Part shown: positions 14,303 to 21,216 of the stretch, piece after piece
Layout: every line of letters begins with the position of its first letter
How positions within the stretch are numbered: position 1 is the stretch's first letter
DNA from: a virus
DNA: 40,584 bases
Reading direction: 5' to 3' (one strand)
IMG/VR virus record: IMGVR_UViG_3300006919_000130
Coordinates: 1-40,584 of that record
The notes under the pieces: model-generated
What the model was told of the DNA's origin: nothing
Seen by the model: the letters and a program-made list of their open reading frames with translations, nothing else
The model's database searches: none
Made by a program: the position numbers and the translations under genes

Positions 14303-14551
14303 ATGGCCCGTCAACCTGGAGCTAAGAACAAGACCCGCATCGAGTTGACTCTGTCACCTTGGTACGGCGAAAAGATCAAAGAGTTGCGTGTCGACTCTGG
14401 TTTTGAGACCGATCAAGCATTTTCTGCCTGGCTGCTCAAGAACACCGTGCAGATCCTGTGTGGTCAGCGCGAGCCCAGCAACCAAAAGCTTGGCGATCTG
14501 CGGCTGCGTATGGAACAAGCCCTCCCTGCCCCTGAGGTAATCAATGAGTGA
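14303..14551 (+). CDS. Small predicted ribbon-helix-helix protein (82 aa)
   Basis: From the ATG at 14303 (MARQPGAKNKTRIELTLSPW); the frame also opens at 14255 inside the preceding gene, but that part is less protein-like. A basic N-terminus, a TRIELTLS strand and then two helices (WYGEKIKELRVDSG and TDQAFSAWLLKNTVQIL) give a ribbon-helix-helix-like profile, suggesting a DNA-binding regulator. Not matched to a named family. It overlaps the RecT-like gene by 8 bp. Confidence 0.55.
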   Translation: MARQPGAKNKTRIELTLSPWYGEKIKELRVDSGFETDQAFSAWLLKNTVQILCGQREPSNQKLGDLRLRMEQALPAPEVINE

Positions 14552-15233
14552 GTCAACCGCCATAACCCAGGCTCCGCAGGTCTCTGGGTCTATCTATCTG
14601 AGCGAGGCAAGTTTCGACTTTGCGCAGCGTCAAGCTCGGATGCTGGCCGAGTCTTCCTTTGTCCCTAGGGAGTTCAAGGGCCAGGCTGGGTTGTCCAACT
14701 GCGTTGTTGCTGTTGGTGTTGCTCGCAGGATGGGCATGGACCCCACCTACGTCTGCCAATCGATCAATGTGATCAATGGCAGGCCCAGCTGGAAGTCTGA
14801 GTTCATCAGCGGTGCCATCCAAGGGTGCGGGAGGTTTACTGACTTTGGCTATGCCGAAACAGAAGATTCCTGCCAAGTGGTTTGCAAGCGTGCCGATTCT
14901 GGAGAGGAGGTGCGTGGAGTCAAGATCACGATGGAGATGGCAAAGGCTGAAGGCTGGACGCGCAACACCAAGTGGCGTTCAATGCCTCAACGGATGCTTC
15001 GTGCTCGTGCCGTGAGCTTTTTTGGCAGGGACTACATCCCTGACATTCTCAATGGCATGAGCAGTGTCGACGAAGCTGAAGTCATTGAAGCCGACATCAA
15101 GGTTGCGCCCAGCACTGCTGAGGACAAGCTTGACAAGGTTGCAAGCCTGTTAGCTCCTAAAACTGACCCTGTGCCAGTCCCTGAACCCGAGCGTGTTTCC
15201 GATGTCATTGAACCCGACGATTTTTTTGACTGA
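14544..15233 (+). CDS. RecT-like single-strand annealing protein
   Basis: 229 aa. The core matches phage RecT-type proteins: FDFAQRQARMLAESSFVP, NCVVAVGVARRMGMDP, INVINGRPSWKSEFI, and TKWRSMPQRMLRARAVSFFG at about 142-161 with DYIPDILNGM after it. These proteins coat resected single strands and anneal them to homologous DNA. The partner exonuclease (11512) and an SSB-like protein (15397) are in the same operon. The C-terminal 45 residues are Pro/acidic and likely disordered. It overlaps both neighbours by a few bases, so translation is coupled. Confidence 0.85.
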   Translation: MSESTAITQAPQVSGSIYLSEASFDFAQRQARMLAESSFVPREFKGQAGLSNCVVAVGVARRMGMDPTYVCQSINVINGRPSWKSEFISGAIQGCGRFTDFGYAETEDSCQVVCKRADSGEEVRGVKITMEMAKAEGWTRNTKWRSMPQRMLRARAVSFFGRDYIPDILNGMSSVDEAEVIEADIKVAPSTAEDKLDKVASLLAPKTDPVPVPEPERVSDVIEPDDFFD

Positions 15234-15393
15234 CGAGCAGCTAGCCGAACGCTGGCAATGCCATCGTCAGACGTTGATCAGGTGGCGGACGAAGGGCACT
15301 GGCCCGAAGTTCGTCAAGATCAACAACCAGATCCGCTACAAGCTCTCAGACGTGGAAGCGTTTGAAGAGGCAAACACCGTTACCCCGGAGTAA
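15202..15393 (+). CDS. Excisionase/AlpA-like helix-turn-helix protein
   Basis: 63 aa from the ATG at 15202, overlapping the end of the RecT-like gene by 32 bp; a GTG at 15193 is the longer option. LTDEQLAERWQCHRQTLIRW (HTH_17 type) is followed by the wing segment FVKINNQIRYKLSDVEAF. This is the small winged helix of excisionases and AlpA regulators. Its role may be DNA-bending in excision or transcription control. No integrase is seen in the window. Confidence 0.75.
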   Translation: MSLNPTIFLTDEQLAERWQCHRQTLIRWRTKGTGPKFVKINNQIRYKLSDVEAFEEANTVTPE

Positions 15394-15396
15394 TCC

Positions 15397-15828
15397 ATGG
15401 AATTCAAGTTCAACTCCAACATCTTCAAGAACAGCCCTGAAGACCAACAGCGTTTGTATGGGGACAAGTATGACCCCAACAAGAACTATCCAGTCTTCAC
15501 CGGCACTGCAAACATCCCCCGCAAAGAGCTTGCAGCTTTCGTTGAGTATCTCCACTGGGCACTCCGCACTGAGCTGAAAGTTGACAGCTATCTCGGAGAT
15601 GACGTTGTGCCCGTCAAGATCTCTGGTTGGCAGAAAGAATCCAAGAGCGGCAAGAAGTTCTTGAGCCTGGCTTATTCGCCCGACTACAAGACCTTGATGG
15701 CTTCTCGCGAAGCTAAAGAAGCGTCTGAATTGGCAGCACCGGCACCAACCGCTCAAGATGCCGCAGCTAGCCTTGCAAAGAGCACAGGCGGTGCTGTTGT
15801 GCAGACCCAGCAAGAAGACATCTTCTGA
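15397..15828 (+). CDS. SSB-like single-stranded DNA-binding protein
   Basis: 143 aa; a GGAG six bases before the ATG at 15397 supports the start. The central part, with VPVKISGWQKESKSGKKFLS, recalls the OB-fold strand of phage SSB-like proteins. The C-terminal 40 residues are low-complexity and end in QQEDIF, which resembles the acidic-Phe tip (DDDIPF type) that SSBs use to recruit partners. The position after RecT fits. The fold was not confirmed by search. Confidence 0.55.
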   Translation: MEFKFNSNIFKNSPEDQQRLYGDKYDPNKNYPVFTGTANIPRKELAAFVEYLHWALRTELKVDSYLGDDVVPVKISGWQKESKSGKKFLSLAYSPDYKTLMASREAKEASELAAPAPTAQDAAASLAKSTGGAVVQTQQEDIF

Positions 15829-16019
15829 TGGACATCCCGGACTCTCCGTTGCAGATGCAGCGTCAGTGGATTTACCAGAAGCTGGACGAACTGCCGGAGG
15901 GTTCGTCGGTAACGATCCCGGTCGAGCAGTATCGCGACATGGTCATGCGGCAGCTACAGCTGCATGACTTAGTTGCCAGCCAACAAAAACTATTGGAGGA
16001 ACATGTCCCGGACTATTGA
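15828..16019 (+). CDS. Hypothetical protein (63 aa)
   Basis: Starts MDIPDSPLQMQRQWIYQKLD; the ATG overlaps the preceding stop as TGATG, which supports the start. Helical and Gln-rich, ending LLEEHVPDY. It overlaps the next gene by 17 bp. Function unknown. Confidence 0.6.
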   Translation: MDIPDSPLQMQRQWIYQKLDELPEGSSVTIPVEQYRDMVMRQLQLHDLVASQQKLLEEHVPDY

Positions 16020-16239
16020 ACAGATCGGCCTCACCATGCTCCGGTGGGGCAGCAAGCGTCCTGTGCTGCTGCAGCGTCCACCCAGCTGGACTGTGCAGTA
16101 CCTGCGTCCGCTGCCAGCTGACAAGCCGCCAATCAATGTTGCACCCATCGGTCACGCTGGCATCTGGCTGATGAGACGCGCTAACCCGCTTTCCTACGTC
16201 AACGCAAATGGAAGTGCCATCAAGGTGACTTTGCCTTAG
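16003..16239 (+). CDS. Hypothetical protein (78 aa)
   Basis: Starts MSRTIEQIGLTMLRWGSKRP at the ATG at 16003, chosen because GGAGG lies three bases upstream; the longer frame from 15973 lacks such a site. It has a Pro/Arg-rich middle and a beta-like C-terminus (YVNANGSAIKVTLP). Function unknown. Confidence 0.6.
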   Translation: MSRTIEQIGLTMLRWGSKRPVLLQRPPSWTVQYLRPLPADKPPINVAPIGHAGIWLMRRANPLSYVNANGSAIKVTLP

Positions 16240-16263
16240 AATCACCGCTTACAGTCGTTATCA

Positions 16264-16650
16264 ATGGGATTACCATTTTTCAACAGCAGTTATCTTAATC
16301 GAACAGTTTATTTGTCCGAGATAGATGATATGTCCAGCAGAGATGTTGCTTCTCTTCGTGCAGAATTAAAAGTAGCAGTTTCTTCTATGCAGGAGAAAAT
16401 GCACGAGGAGAGAGATGTCGCTGAAAGTGACTGGCTTTATGGCATCAGCTTAAAAATTAAGATCTGCGAGCAGTTCCTGGAAAGGATCGACGAGCTTGCG
16501 AGTCTTGATAGCTCAAAGCTGAACCACTATCACCTCTTGTACTTACGGCAAGAGATCTCAAACGAGCTGGGTCCGCTCAAGGCCCAGCAATTATTCGACA
16601 AGTCCCGCGTTGGTGCGGTGGCTCAACTTCGCAAGGAATCTGTTTCGTGA
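16264..16650 (+). CDS. Hypothetical helical protein (128 aa)
   Basis: Starts MGLPFFNSSYLNRTVYLSEI. Long charged helices (residues 25-75, with AELKVAVSSMQEKMHEERD) suggest a coiled coil. More AT-rich than the neighbours. It is coupled to the next gene through a GTGA overlap. No family recognised. Confidence 0.6.
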   Translation: MGLPFFNSSYLNRTVYLSEIDDMSSRDVASLRAELKVAVSSMQEKMHEERDVAESDWLYGISLKIKICEQFLERIDELASLDSSKLNHYHLLYLRQEISNELGPLKAQQLFDKSRVGAVAQLRKESVS

Positions 16651-16865
16651 CGACCTTTCAATGGAATGACAACCATGCGCAAGCGCAGCATGGTGATGGC
16701 ATCAGCCATCCCAGGAAAGGTGTCAAGACCAAGCCATTCAAGTTGCTGGTGCGCAACGGGCAGGCTGCACCAATGATCTGGCGCACCTCTGCTGAGAACA
16801 AGACTGCTGCCATTAAGTACGGCAAGGCTCGGTGGCCTGAAGCGGCCATTGAAGTGATCAAGTGA
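16647..16865 (+). CDS. Hypothetical basic protein (72 aa)
   Basis: The GTG at 16647 overlaps the preceding TGA (GTGA). The protein is basic with a KPFKLLVRNGQ strand and an AAIKYGKARWPEAAIEVIK helix. Its layout (strand, tryptophan, helix, WPEA) looks like a compact alpha/beta domain. Function unknown. Confidence 0.55.
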   Translation: MTTFQWNDNHAQAQHGDGISHPRKGVKTKPFKLLVRNGQAAPMIWRTSAENKTAAIKYGKARWPEAAIEVIK

Positions 16866-16937
16866 TTACTTCTTACCGCCCTTCTTGCTGCCGCCTTTTT
16901 TGGTGCCTTTCTTCTTGTCGTCGTAGTGATAGGGCAT
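16866..16937 (-). CDS. Lys/Gly-rich micro-protein (23 aa, possible)
   Basis: Read by eye on the minus strand: MPYHYDDKKKGTKKGGSKKG followed by GKK. Its ATG shares the four bases CATG (16935-16938) with the ATG of the plus-strand gene at 16936, and its stop touches the stop of the gene ending at 16865. Similar tiny Lys-rich peptides starting MPYHY or MPMHY are, as I recall, common in marine phages. It may be a nucleic-acid-binding peptide or only a chance ORF. Confidence 0.4.
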   Translation of the reverse strand: MPYHYDDKKKGTKKGGSKKGGKK

Positions 16938-17160
16938 GACCAAAGGTGTGACTCGCATTGACCTTAGCGCTGGTGTAGCGCTAGAGGATGCCCTTGATCT
17001 CTTGTATCGAGGCAAGGCAAACGCAGCAAAACTGGCTGCTGCTGCCGGTGTGTCTAAAACCGAGTTGCAGCGGGTCTTCGCCGACTACGTCTCGTCACGC
17101 GGCTTGGAGCCTGACGCTTGGCAAAAAGATGATGAGGTTTCCTGGCCCTTCATCACCTAG
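16936..17160 (+). CDS. Predicted helix-turn-helix protein (74 aa)
   Basis: Starts MTKGVTRIDLSAGVALEDAL. The segment ANAAKLAAAAGVSKTELQRV has a classical helix-turn-helix spacing with a Gly in the turn. A small regulator or DNA-binding protein is likely but not matched to a family. Confidence 0.55.
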   Translation: MTKGVTRIDLSAGVALEDALDLLYRGKANAAKLAAAAGVSKTELQRVFADYVSSRGLEPDAWQKDDEVSWPFIT

Positions 17161-17238
17161 AGCTCAAAATTGGTTGCGGACTAAGGCCGACTCACGCATC
17201 CGCACCCCTCACACCTGATCCGCTGCAGGTCACTTGTC

Positions 17239-17260
17239 CTTCGCCCGTTTCAGGGTGAAG
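17239..17260. other. Hairpin in the gap before 17277
   Basis: An 8-bp stem (CTTCGCCC with GGGTGAAG, one G-U pair) and 6-nt loop. No T-run on either strand, so not a standard terminator. The rest of the gap 17161-17276 shows no gene. Confidence 0.35.
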
Positions 17261-17276
17261 AGTCCGAATCATAGCC

Positions 17277-17441
17277 ATGCGACAACCAAATTCAGTTGGA
17301 GTTCACCTTGTGACACTTGGAATCATGCCTCTGTTCAAGCCCTGGTTTTTTGATGGGGCCGTTGTGTACTGGGGTAAGCCCTGCCACACCCATAGCGCAG
17401 CACTTGAAGCAGCTGAGATACTGAGATCGACTTATCGGTAA
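17277..17441 (+). CDS. Small hypothetical protein (54 aa)
   Basis: Read by eye: it starts MRQPNSVGVHLVTLGIMPLF and ends AEILRSTYR. The TAA at 17439-17441 lies only 3 nt before the ATG of the next gene, which supports it as a real coupled gene. It contains VVYWGKPCHTHS. Function unknown. Confidence 0.55.
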   Translation: MRQPNSVGVHLVTLGIMPLFKPWFFDGAVVYWGKPCHTHSAALEAAEILRSTYR

Positions 17442-17444
17442 TTT

Positions 17445-17756
17445 ATGGCCTCTTTGCGTTATCACGCTGGACGAATGGTCCTTAGCGAGGATGGCGATGG
17501 ATGGCGCGTCAAAATAAAAACTAAGACCGGGAAAGTCTCCTACAGCCTCTCAGCCACTGAGCTTGAGCAAGCAGTGCTGGAGGCAGAACAGTTGTATGCA
17601 GATGCGCGTTGCATGAACAGTTCTCAGCCGCGTTGCATGAACTGCATACACTGGGAAATAGTAAAAGCCAATTGCAATGTTGGCTGTCCCGAAGGGAGGA
17701 TGACTGGTGGAACCTTCGCCAAAGACTGCGCCTACTTCTGGCAGCATCCCGACTGA
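17445..17756 (+). CDS. Cysteine-rich hypothetical protein (103 aa)
   Basis: Starts MASLRYHAGRMVLSEDGDGW. The C-terminal third has clustered cysteines (RCMNC, ANCNVGC, KDCAYF), likely a metal site. The N-terminal part is a charged beta-helix unit. No family recognised. Confidence 0.6.
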   Translation: MASLRYHAGRMVLSEDGDGWRVKIKTKTGKVSYSLSATELEQAVLEAEQLYADARCMNSSQPRCMNCIHWEIVKANCNVGCPEGRMTGGTFAKDCAYFWQHPD

Positions 17757-17760
17757 TGCA

Positions 17761-17922
17761 ATGGACTATGGCGATGGCTTTTACATCACTCAAGGTGTAG
17801 AACCTATTGGTGAGCCTCGCTATTGCAGTTGCGGTCCTGATGGACAAAGGCAGTTTTCTAATGACCTTTGGCAGGCTGACATTTACATCCAGCACATGAA
17901 GCATGCCAAAGCCAACAATTGA
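17761..17922 (+). CDS. Small hypothetical protein (53 aa)
   Basis: The ATG at 17761, 4 nt after the preceding stop, is preferred over the GTG at 17707 inside that gene. It starts MDYGDGFYITQGVEPIGEPR and has a CSCGPDG motif. It overlaps the next gene by 20 bp. Function unknown. Confidence 0.5.
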   Translation: MDYGDGFYITQGVEPIGEPRYCSCGPDGQRQFSNDLWQADIYIQHMKHAKANN

Positions 17923-18085
17923 GCTTGTGGTTGAGGATGGTTGCCCTGTATGGCTTGTTCAATATGGCGGCATGGCACGTCACTTCCCAGAGTCGAAGGA
18001 CTGGGCCGCTAAGCAATTTTTCGAGTTTGTAAGCCTTGCTTACAGCTCCATAGCCGATTCGCAGGCATCAAGTTCTGCGATGTGA
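17903..18085 (+). CDS. Small hypothetical protein (60 aa)
   Basis: Starts MPKPTIELVVEDGCPVWLVQ. It is the last gene of the plus-strand operon and overlaps the convergent 72-aa gene by 46 bp. A beta-hairpin-like N-terminus is followed by a helix. No terminator is visible between the two convergent genes. Function unknown. Confidence 0.5.
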   Translation: MPKPTIELVVEDGCPVWLVQYGGMARHFPESKDWAAKQFFEFVSLAYSSIADSQASSSAM

Positions 18086-18258
18086 CCAACCGCCTGCTGC
18101 AGCATTTTGGCTTGGTGCCAGTTTGTCCTCACCAAGGACACGCATAAGGTCCGCAACGCATCGCCGTCGTCACAGCTCTGAACGTCGCGGACGTTTTTCT
18201 CTAACTCGAGTTCTTCCTCAAGGCTTTGGTGAATGACCATCCAGTCAGCCCAGCCCAT
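18040..18258 (-). CDS. Hypothetical acidic protein (72 aa)
   Basis: ATG at 18258 (MGWADWMVIHQSLEEELELE); a TTG at 18279 is the longer choice. It follows the dCTP deaminase stop by about 20 bp. Acidic N-terminal helix, then an NWHQAKMLQQAVGHIAEL helix. Function unknown. Confidence 0.5.
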   Translation of the reverse strand: MGWADWMVIHQSLEEELELEKNVRDVQSCDDGDALRTLCVSLVRTNWHQAKMLQQAVGHIAELDACESAMEL

Positions 18259-18280
18259 AGCTTTGAAGATTCTTCTCAAT

Positions 18281-18799
18281 TCATGCCACAGACGGCATCA
18301 CTGTCAAGTGATTGTTGTAATGGCCTGTCTCTGCGTAGCTGTGCATTGGGGTGTTTGACATGGCGTGGAAGACCATCTGGCCGATCTTCATGCCTGGGTA
18401 GAAAGGCAATGCATGATGCAGTCGCTCGTTCTTCAATTCGAGCGTGAGCTTGCTTCCGTGCCAGCCTGGATCGCACCAGCCAGCGAGAAGGTGATTAACG
18501 CCATCTCTTGCACGGCTTGACTTGAGTACAAATTGGCAGCTGATGTCGTTGGGCAAGTTAAACAGCTCAAGTGTTTCAGCCAAGCAAAACTCGCCGGGCT
18601 GAAGCATGAACGGCTCATCTTCTGTCCTGTCTGAGATGTCGATGCGAATCAGCTCAGGGCTATAGATGCTCTCGATCATCAAGTGATCGCCTAAGCGCAA
18701 GTCCAGGCTGGCTGGATTCAACAGCTCTGGGTTGAAGGGAACAACCATGTCACCTTTGCGGCAACGAGCTTGGATCTCCCAGTCACACAGAACCGCCAT
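18281..18799 (-). CDS. dcd: dCTP deaminase
   Basis: 172 aa. Carries the dUTPase/dCTP deaminase fold motifs: NPASLDLRLG (28-37), the segment FVLKSSRARDGVN (90-102), GWCDPGWHGSKLTLELKN (107-124, with Glu121 in the catalytic position), PGMKIGQMVF (135-144) and a HYNNH tail. It would convert dCTP to dUTP and ammonia to feed dTTP synthesis during replication. Whether it is mono- or bifunctional cannot be told from the sequence. Confidence 0.88.
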   Translation of the reverse strand: MAVLCDWEIQARCRKGDMVVPFNPELLNPASLDLRLGDHLMIESIYSPELIRIDISDRTEDEPFMLQPGEFCLAETLELFNLPNDISCQFVLKSSRARDGVNHLLAGWCDPGWHGSKLTLELKNERLHHALPFYPGMKIGQMVFHAMSNTPMHSYAETGHYNNHLTVMPSVA

Positions 18800-18832
18800 T
18801 TGAGCAATGCAAAAACCAATGGTACTTAGATC

Positions 18833-19579
18833 TCAAGGGCTAACCAAAATGACCCAGCCAGTCTTCGGGCCTTCTGCCTGCCAGCGTTGATAGAACGCTG
18901 CTTGCCTCACACGGACATTGCGTCCCAGGTGTGGATTGGAGTGACCGCCTTTTTCCATTTCGGGATAGCCACGAGGGTCTTGCATGATCCACTCAGGATC
19001 ACTGCTGTTTTTGCCTGCGTAACCGCTGATCACGCTCCAGTGCCCGCAACCCAATGCGTTGCACATCGGTGGCTCGCCGAGAAGCATATTTCCAACATGC
19101 AGCCAACCTGCCATGACGGGGCGACCGGCCTCCAGCTCTCGTTCGACTAAGTCAGCGTCAGCGTCTTTGCGGAACTCAGCCTGCAAGCCAAGGCTGCGCA
19201 GTGCTGCCAGCTGAGCGTCTACTGACGTGCTGTCGCCGTACTTAGCGCGGATCTCGTTGTACTCATCATCTGTGCGCACCTTCTTGTAATACGCCGCCAC
19301 CATGGCAGCGGCCGAGCTGAAACACTCGCGATAGCCAGTTCCGGTTTTGTTGTCCCACTGCCGGAAGTAGGGCATGTAGATCTGCTGGTCATATCCGCTT
19401 TCCTTCCACGCCTGAAACCAATCTGCCTCGTCTTCCTCCAATAATCGAGCTGGCATTGACTCCTCAAGCTGTTTAATTGCAGCCAACTGGTGGGGCGTAC
19501 CACGGAAGAACTGAAAAAACGGCAGCAAGGCAAGACCCATGGCCCCAAGCAGCAAGGTCACTTGGATAATGCCGGACAC
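18833..19579 (-). CDS. Membrane-anchored C39-like cysteine peptidase (endolysin candidate)
   Basis: 248 aa from a GTG at 19579. Residues 4-25 form a single hydrophobic signal anchor. The rest is a papain/C39-like fold: Cys86 in YRECFSSAAAM, His180 in CGHWSVISGY and Asp201 in MQDPRG. It lacks an ABC transporter, so it is not a bacteriocin exporter. Its place beside small membrane proteins suggests a signal-anchor lysis enzyme that cleaves peptidoglycan peptides; a tail or host-protein protease is the alternative. Confidence 0.65.
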   Translation of the reverse strand: MSGIIQVTLLLGAMGLALLPFFQFFRGTPHQLAAIKQLEESMPARLLEEDEADWFQAWKESGYDQQIYMPYFRQWDNKTGTGYRECFSSAAAMVAAYYKKVRTDDEYNEIRAKYGDSTSVDAQLAALRSLGLQAEFRKDADADLVERELEAGRPVMAGWLHVGNMLLGEPPMCNALGCGHWSVISGYAGKNSSDPEWIMQDPRGYPEMEKGGHSNPHLGRNVRVRQAAFYQRWQAEGPKTGWVILVSP

Positions 19580-19582
19580 GCC

Positions 19583-19756
19583 TTACTTTTCAACTCTTGT
19601 GTCAGGCAACAGCAAATCCTTGAGATGCTTGACCGCCAAGTCGTCGAGGTCGTTGTCAGTGCGTGTGACGATCTTTTCCAGCATCGCCACGATCAACTCT
19701 TTAAATGCCCTTGAGCGCCACATGGTCATAACCAAGGGCTTGAGTACTAAAAGCAT
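19583..19756 (-). CDS. Small hypothetical protein of the lysis region (57 aa)
   Basis: Read by eye: MLLVLKPLVMTMWRSRAFKE with LIVAMLEKIVTRTDNDLDDL and a short tail. Its stop lies 3 bp before the GTG of the C39-like peptidase. A hydrophobic start and amphipathic helices suggest membrane association. Similar short proteins with LLEKIV-RTDNDLDD occur in phages, as far as I recall. Confidence 0.6.
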   Translation of the reverse strand: MLLVLKPLVMTMWRSRAFKELIVAMLEKIVTRTDNDLDDLAVKHLKDLLLPDTRVEK

Positions 19757-19783
19757 GAGACTGTTTTGAACAGCATCAATACC

Positions 19784-20038
19784 TTAGTTCCTATTGCTAT
19801 GGCCTTCCAGTCGCGCTACTGACTGCTCCAGAGTTGCTAGTCGAGCAAAAATTTCTTGGTCACGAGTCCTGATGTCGGCGTGAAGCACATCAAGGCGGCT
19901 GGCTAGGTTGTCTACAGCGGTCGTAAGGCGTATCAGGGAGTCACGTCCCTGCTGACTCTGACGACTCATTCCCGTCAGCCCAGCTGAAGCTACGCCGACA
20001 GACGCTCCAGCTACTGCAGCCCAGACTTCAACCACCAT
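19784..20038 (-). CDS. Membrane/coiled-coil protein, lysis module (84 aa)
   Basis: Residues 1-24 form a Gly/Ala/Val-rich hydrophobic span. The remainder (RLTTAVDNLASRLDVLHADI and RDQEIFARLATLEQSVARLE) is a heptad coiled coil. This resembles accessory holin or spanin-like proteins in architecture. It is co-directional with the peptidase and divergent from the 92-aa gene, 23 bp away. Confidence 0.55.
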   Translation of the reverse strand: MVVEVWAAVAGASVGVASAGLTGMSRQSQQGRDSLIRLTTAVDNLASRLDVLHADIRTRDQEIFARLATLEQSVARLEGHSNRN

Positions 20039-20061
20039 TCGACCTCTAGCGTCAAACCATC

Positions 20062-20340
20062 ATGGCAGAAAGCAAGGAATCGCAAGGCCAGGAGCAGGAA
20101 GACCACAGCAATGGTTGGCTAGGCGACTTTGTCCGCATCACAATCATGCTGTGGGCGATGGCGATTATCACTGCTAATTACGTCGGTTATTTCAAGGGTC
20201 AAATTGACGTGACTTTTAGTGCATCACTGCTTAGTTCGACTGCAGCTAGCTACGGGTTGACCATGAACAGAACGGCCAAGAAGAAAAAAGATGAAAGCGT
20301 TAACCTTGAAAGTAAAAGCACCACTTCAACCACCAAATGA
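20062..20340 (+). CDS. Holin candidate (92 aa)
   Basis: A charged N-terminus (ESKESQGQEQEDH), a hydrophobic span FVRITIMLWAMAIITANYVG, a second weak span ending SASLLSSTAASYGLT and a Lys-rich tail (KKKKDE). Size and topology fit a small holin forming the membrane lesion for the peptidase. No sequence family recognised. Its ATG lies 23 bp from the divergent coiled-coil gene. Its end overlaps the next gene by ATGA. Confidence 0.5.
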   Translation: MAESKESQGQEQEDHSNGWLGDFVRITIMLWAMAIITANYVGYFKGQIDVTFSASLLSSTAASYGLTMNRTAKKKKDESVNLESKSTTSTTK

Positions 20341-20840
20341 AGCGCACATTTTTGGTATTGGGGATTACTTTGCTCGCTGCCCCTGCCCATGCTGACTTGA
20401 CCCACCGAATCAGCAGCAGTATTCAGCTGGATGTTGGCGGCGCTTCAAGCCGTGCTGTTCGCGTTGGGAACAGCTACTCAATCAGCGGCAGCGGGGTTGA
20501 TACCAGCGTCACCGCAGGCGGCAATACCACCGCTGATGCCATTGGTGGGCTTGGAGCAGCCACCAACGGCGTCAATGCCATCACGATTCCAGATGCAACG
20601 CAGGCGACTGGTGGCAATGCTTTCAGTTTTGCCAACAGCTACACCCAAGGTGACACCGTGCCTACCTCAGCCCCAACGGTTGGCGAGGTTCCTGCATTTG
20701 GCGATGTGACCAGTACAGCCGCAGGCACAAACACTGGCCTGGCAGGCACAATCACCACAAACGGGTCGATCACGATTTCGCCAGGCGCAGGAAACACCAG
20801 TGCTATCGGACAGGTGATCAGTGAACTGCAGAGCCGCTAG
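20337..20840 (+). CDS. Exported Gly/Thr-rich protein 1 (167 aa)
   Basis: Typical signal peptide: MKRTFLVLGITLLAAPAHA then DL, with cleavage after AHA. The mature part is rich in Gly, Thr and Ser (TAGGNTTADAIGGLGAATNG) and could form a beta-helix or disordered surface protein. It is coupled to the holin-like gene by ATGA and to the next exported protein by a 20-bp overlap. The role is unknown; a phage-encoded envelope protein is unusual. Confidence 0.65.
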   Translation: MKRTFLVLGITLLAAPAHADLTHRISSSIQLDVGGASSRAVRVGNSYSISGSGVDTSVTAGGNTTADAIGGLGAATNGVNAITIPDATQATGGNAFSFANSYTQGDTVPTSAPTVGEVPAFGDVTSTAAGTNTGLAGTITTNGSITISPGAGNTSAIGQVISELQSR

Positions 20841-21216
20841 TGCGGTATTGCTGCTTCTGGCATCACCAGCGGCAGCTGTACCTGTAGTGCCTAACTTCAG
20901 CCAAGGTGTCGTTTCAACTCACACAGAGACCAAGACGATTGTGAAAGAGTCAATCGTCTCAGAATCGCACCGCACTGGCTGGGAGTACACAGTCACGGGC
21001 ACTGGCGTTGAGCCAAGCAGTGGCACCGTGAGCCCTGTTGTTAGCGGTGCAGGCTTAGATCTTGCCAATCGCAGCAACTGGGTGCAATCAACACCAGGAG
21101 CTGCCTTCCAGTTTGCTGAGACCTATCAAGGCCCTGGTCTGATCGAAAAAGTGATTATTGACAGGGAGACCATCATTGAAAGCGTGACCGACTCCACCAG
21201 CACTTTCAGCCAATGA
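20821..21216 (+). CDS. Exported protein 2 (131 aa)
   Basis: A GTG at 20821 gives MNCRAASAVLLLLASPAAAV, a good signal peptide (AAA-V cleavage). The mature part has ETKTIVKESIVSESHRTGWEY and ends SVTDSTSTFSQ. Function unknown. It is the second of three coupled exported proteins (ATGA overlap with the third). Confidence 0.6.
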   Translation: MNCRAASAVLLLLASPAAAVPVVPNFSQGVVSTHTETKTIVKESIVSESHRTGWEYTVTGTGVEPSSGTVSPVVSGAGLDLANRSNWVQSTPGAAFQFAETYQGPGLIEKVIIDRETIIESVTDSTSTFSQ

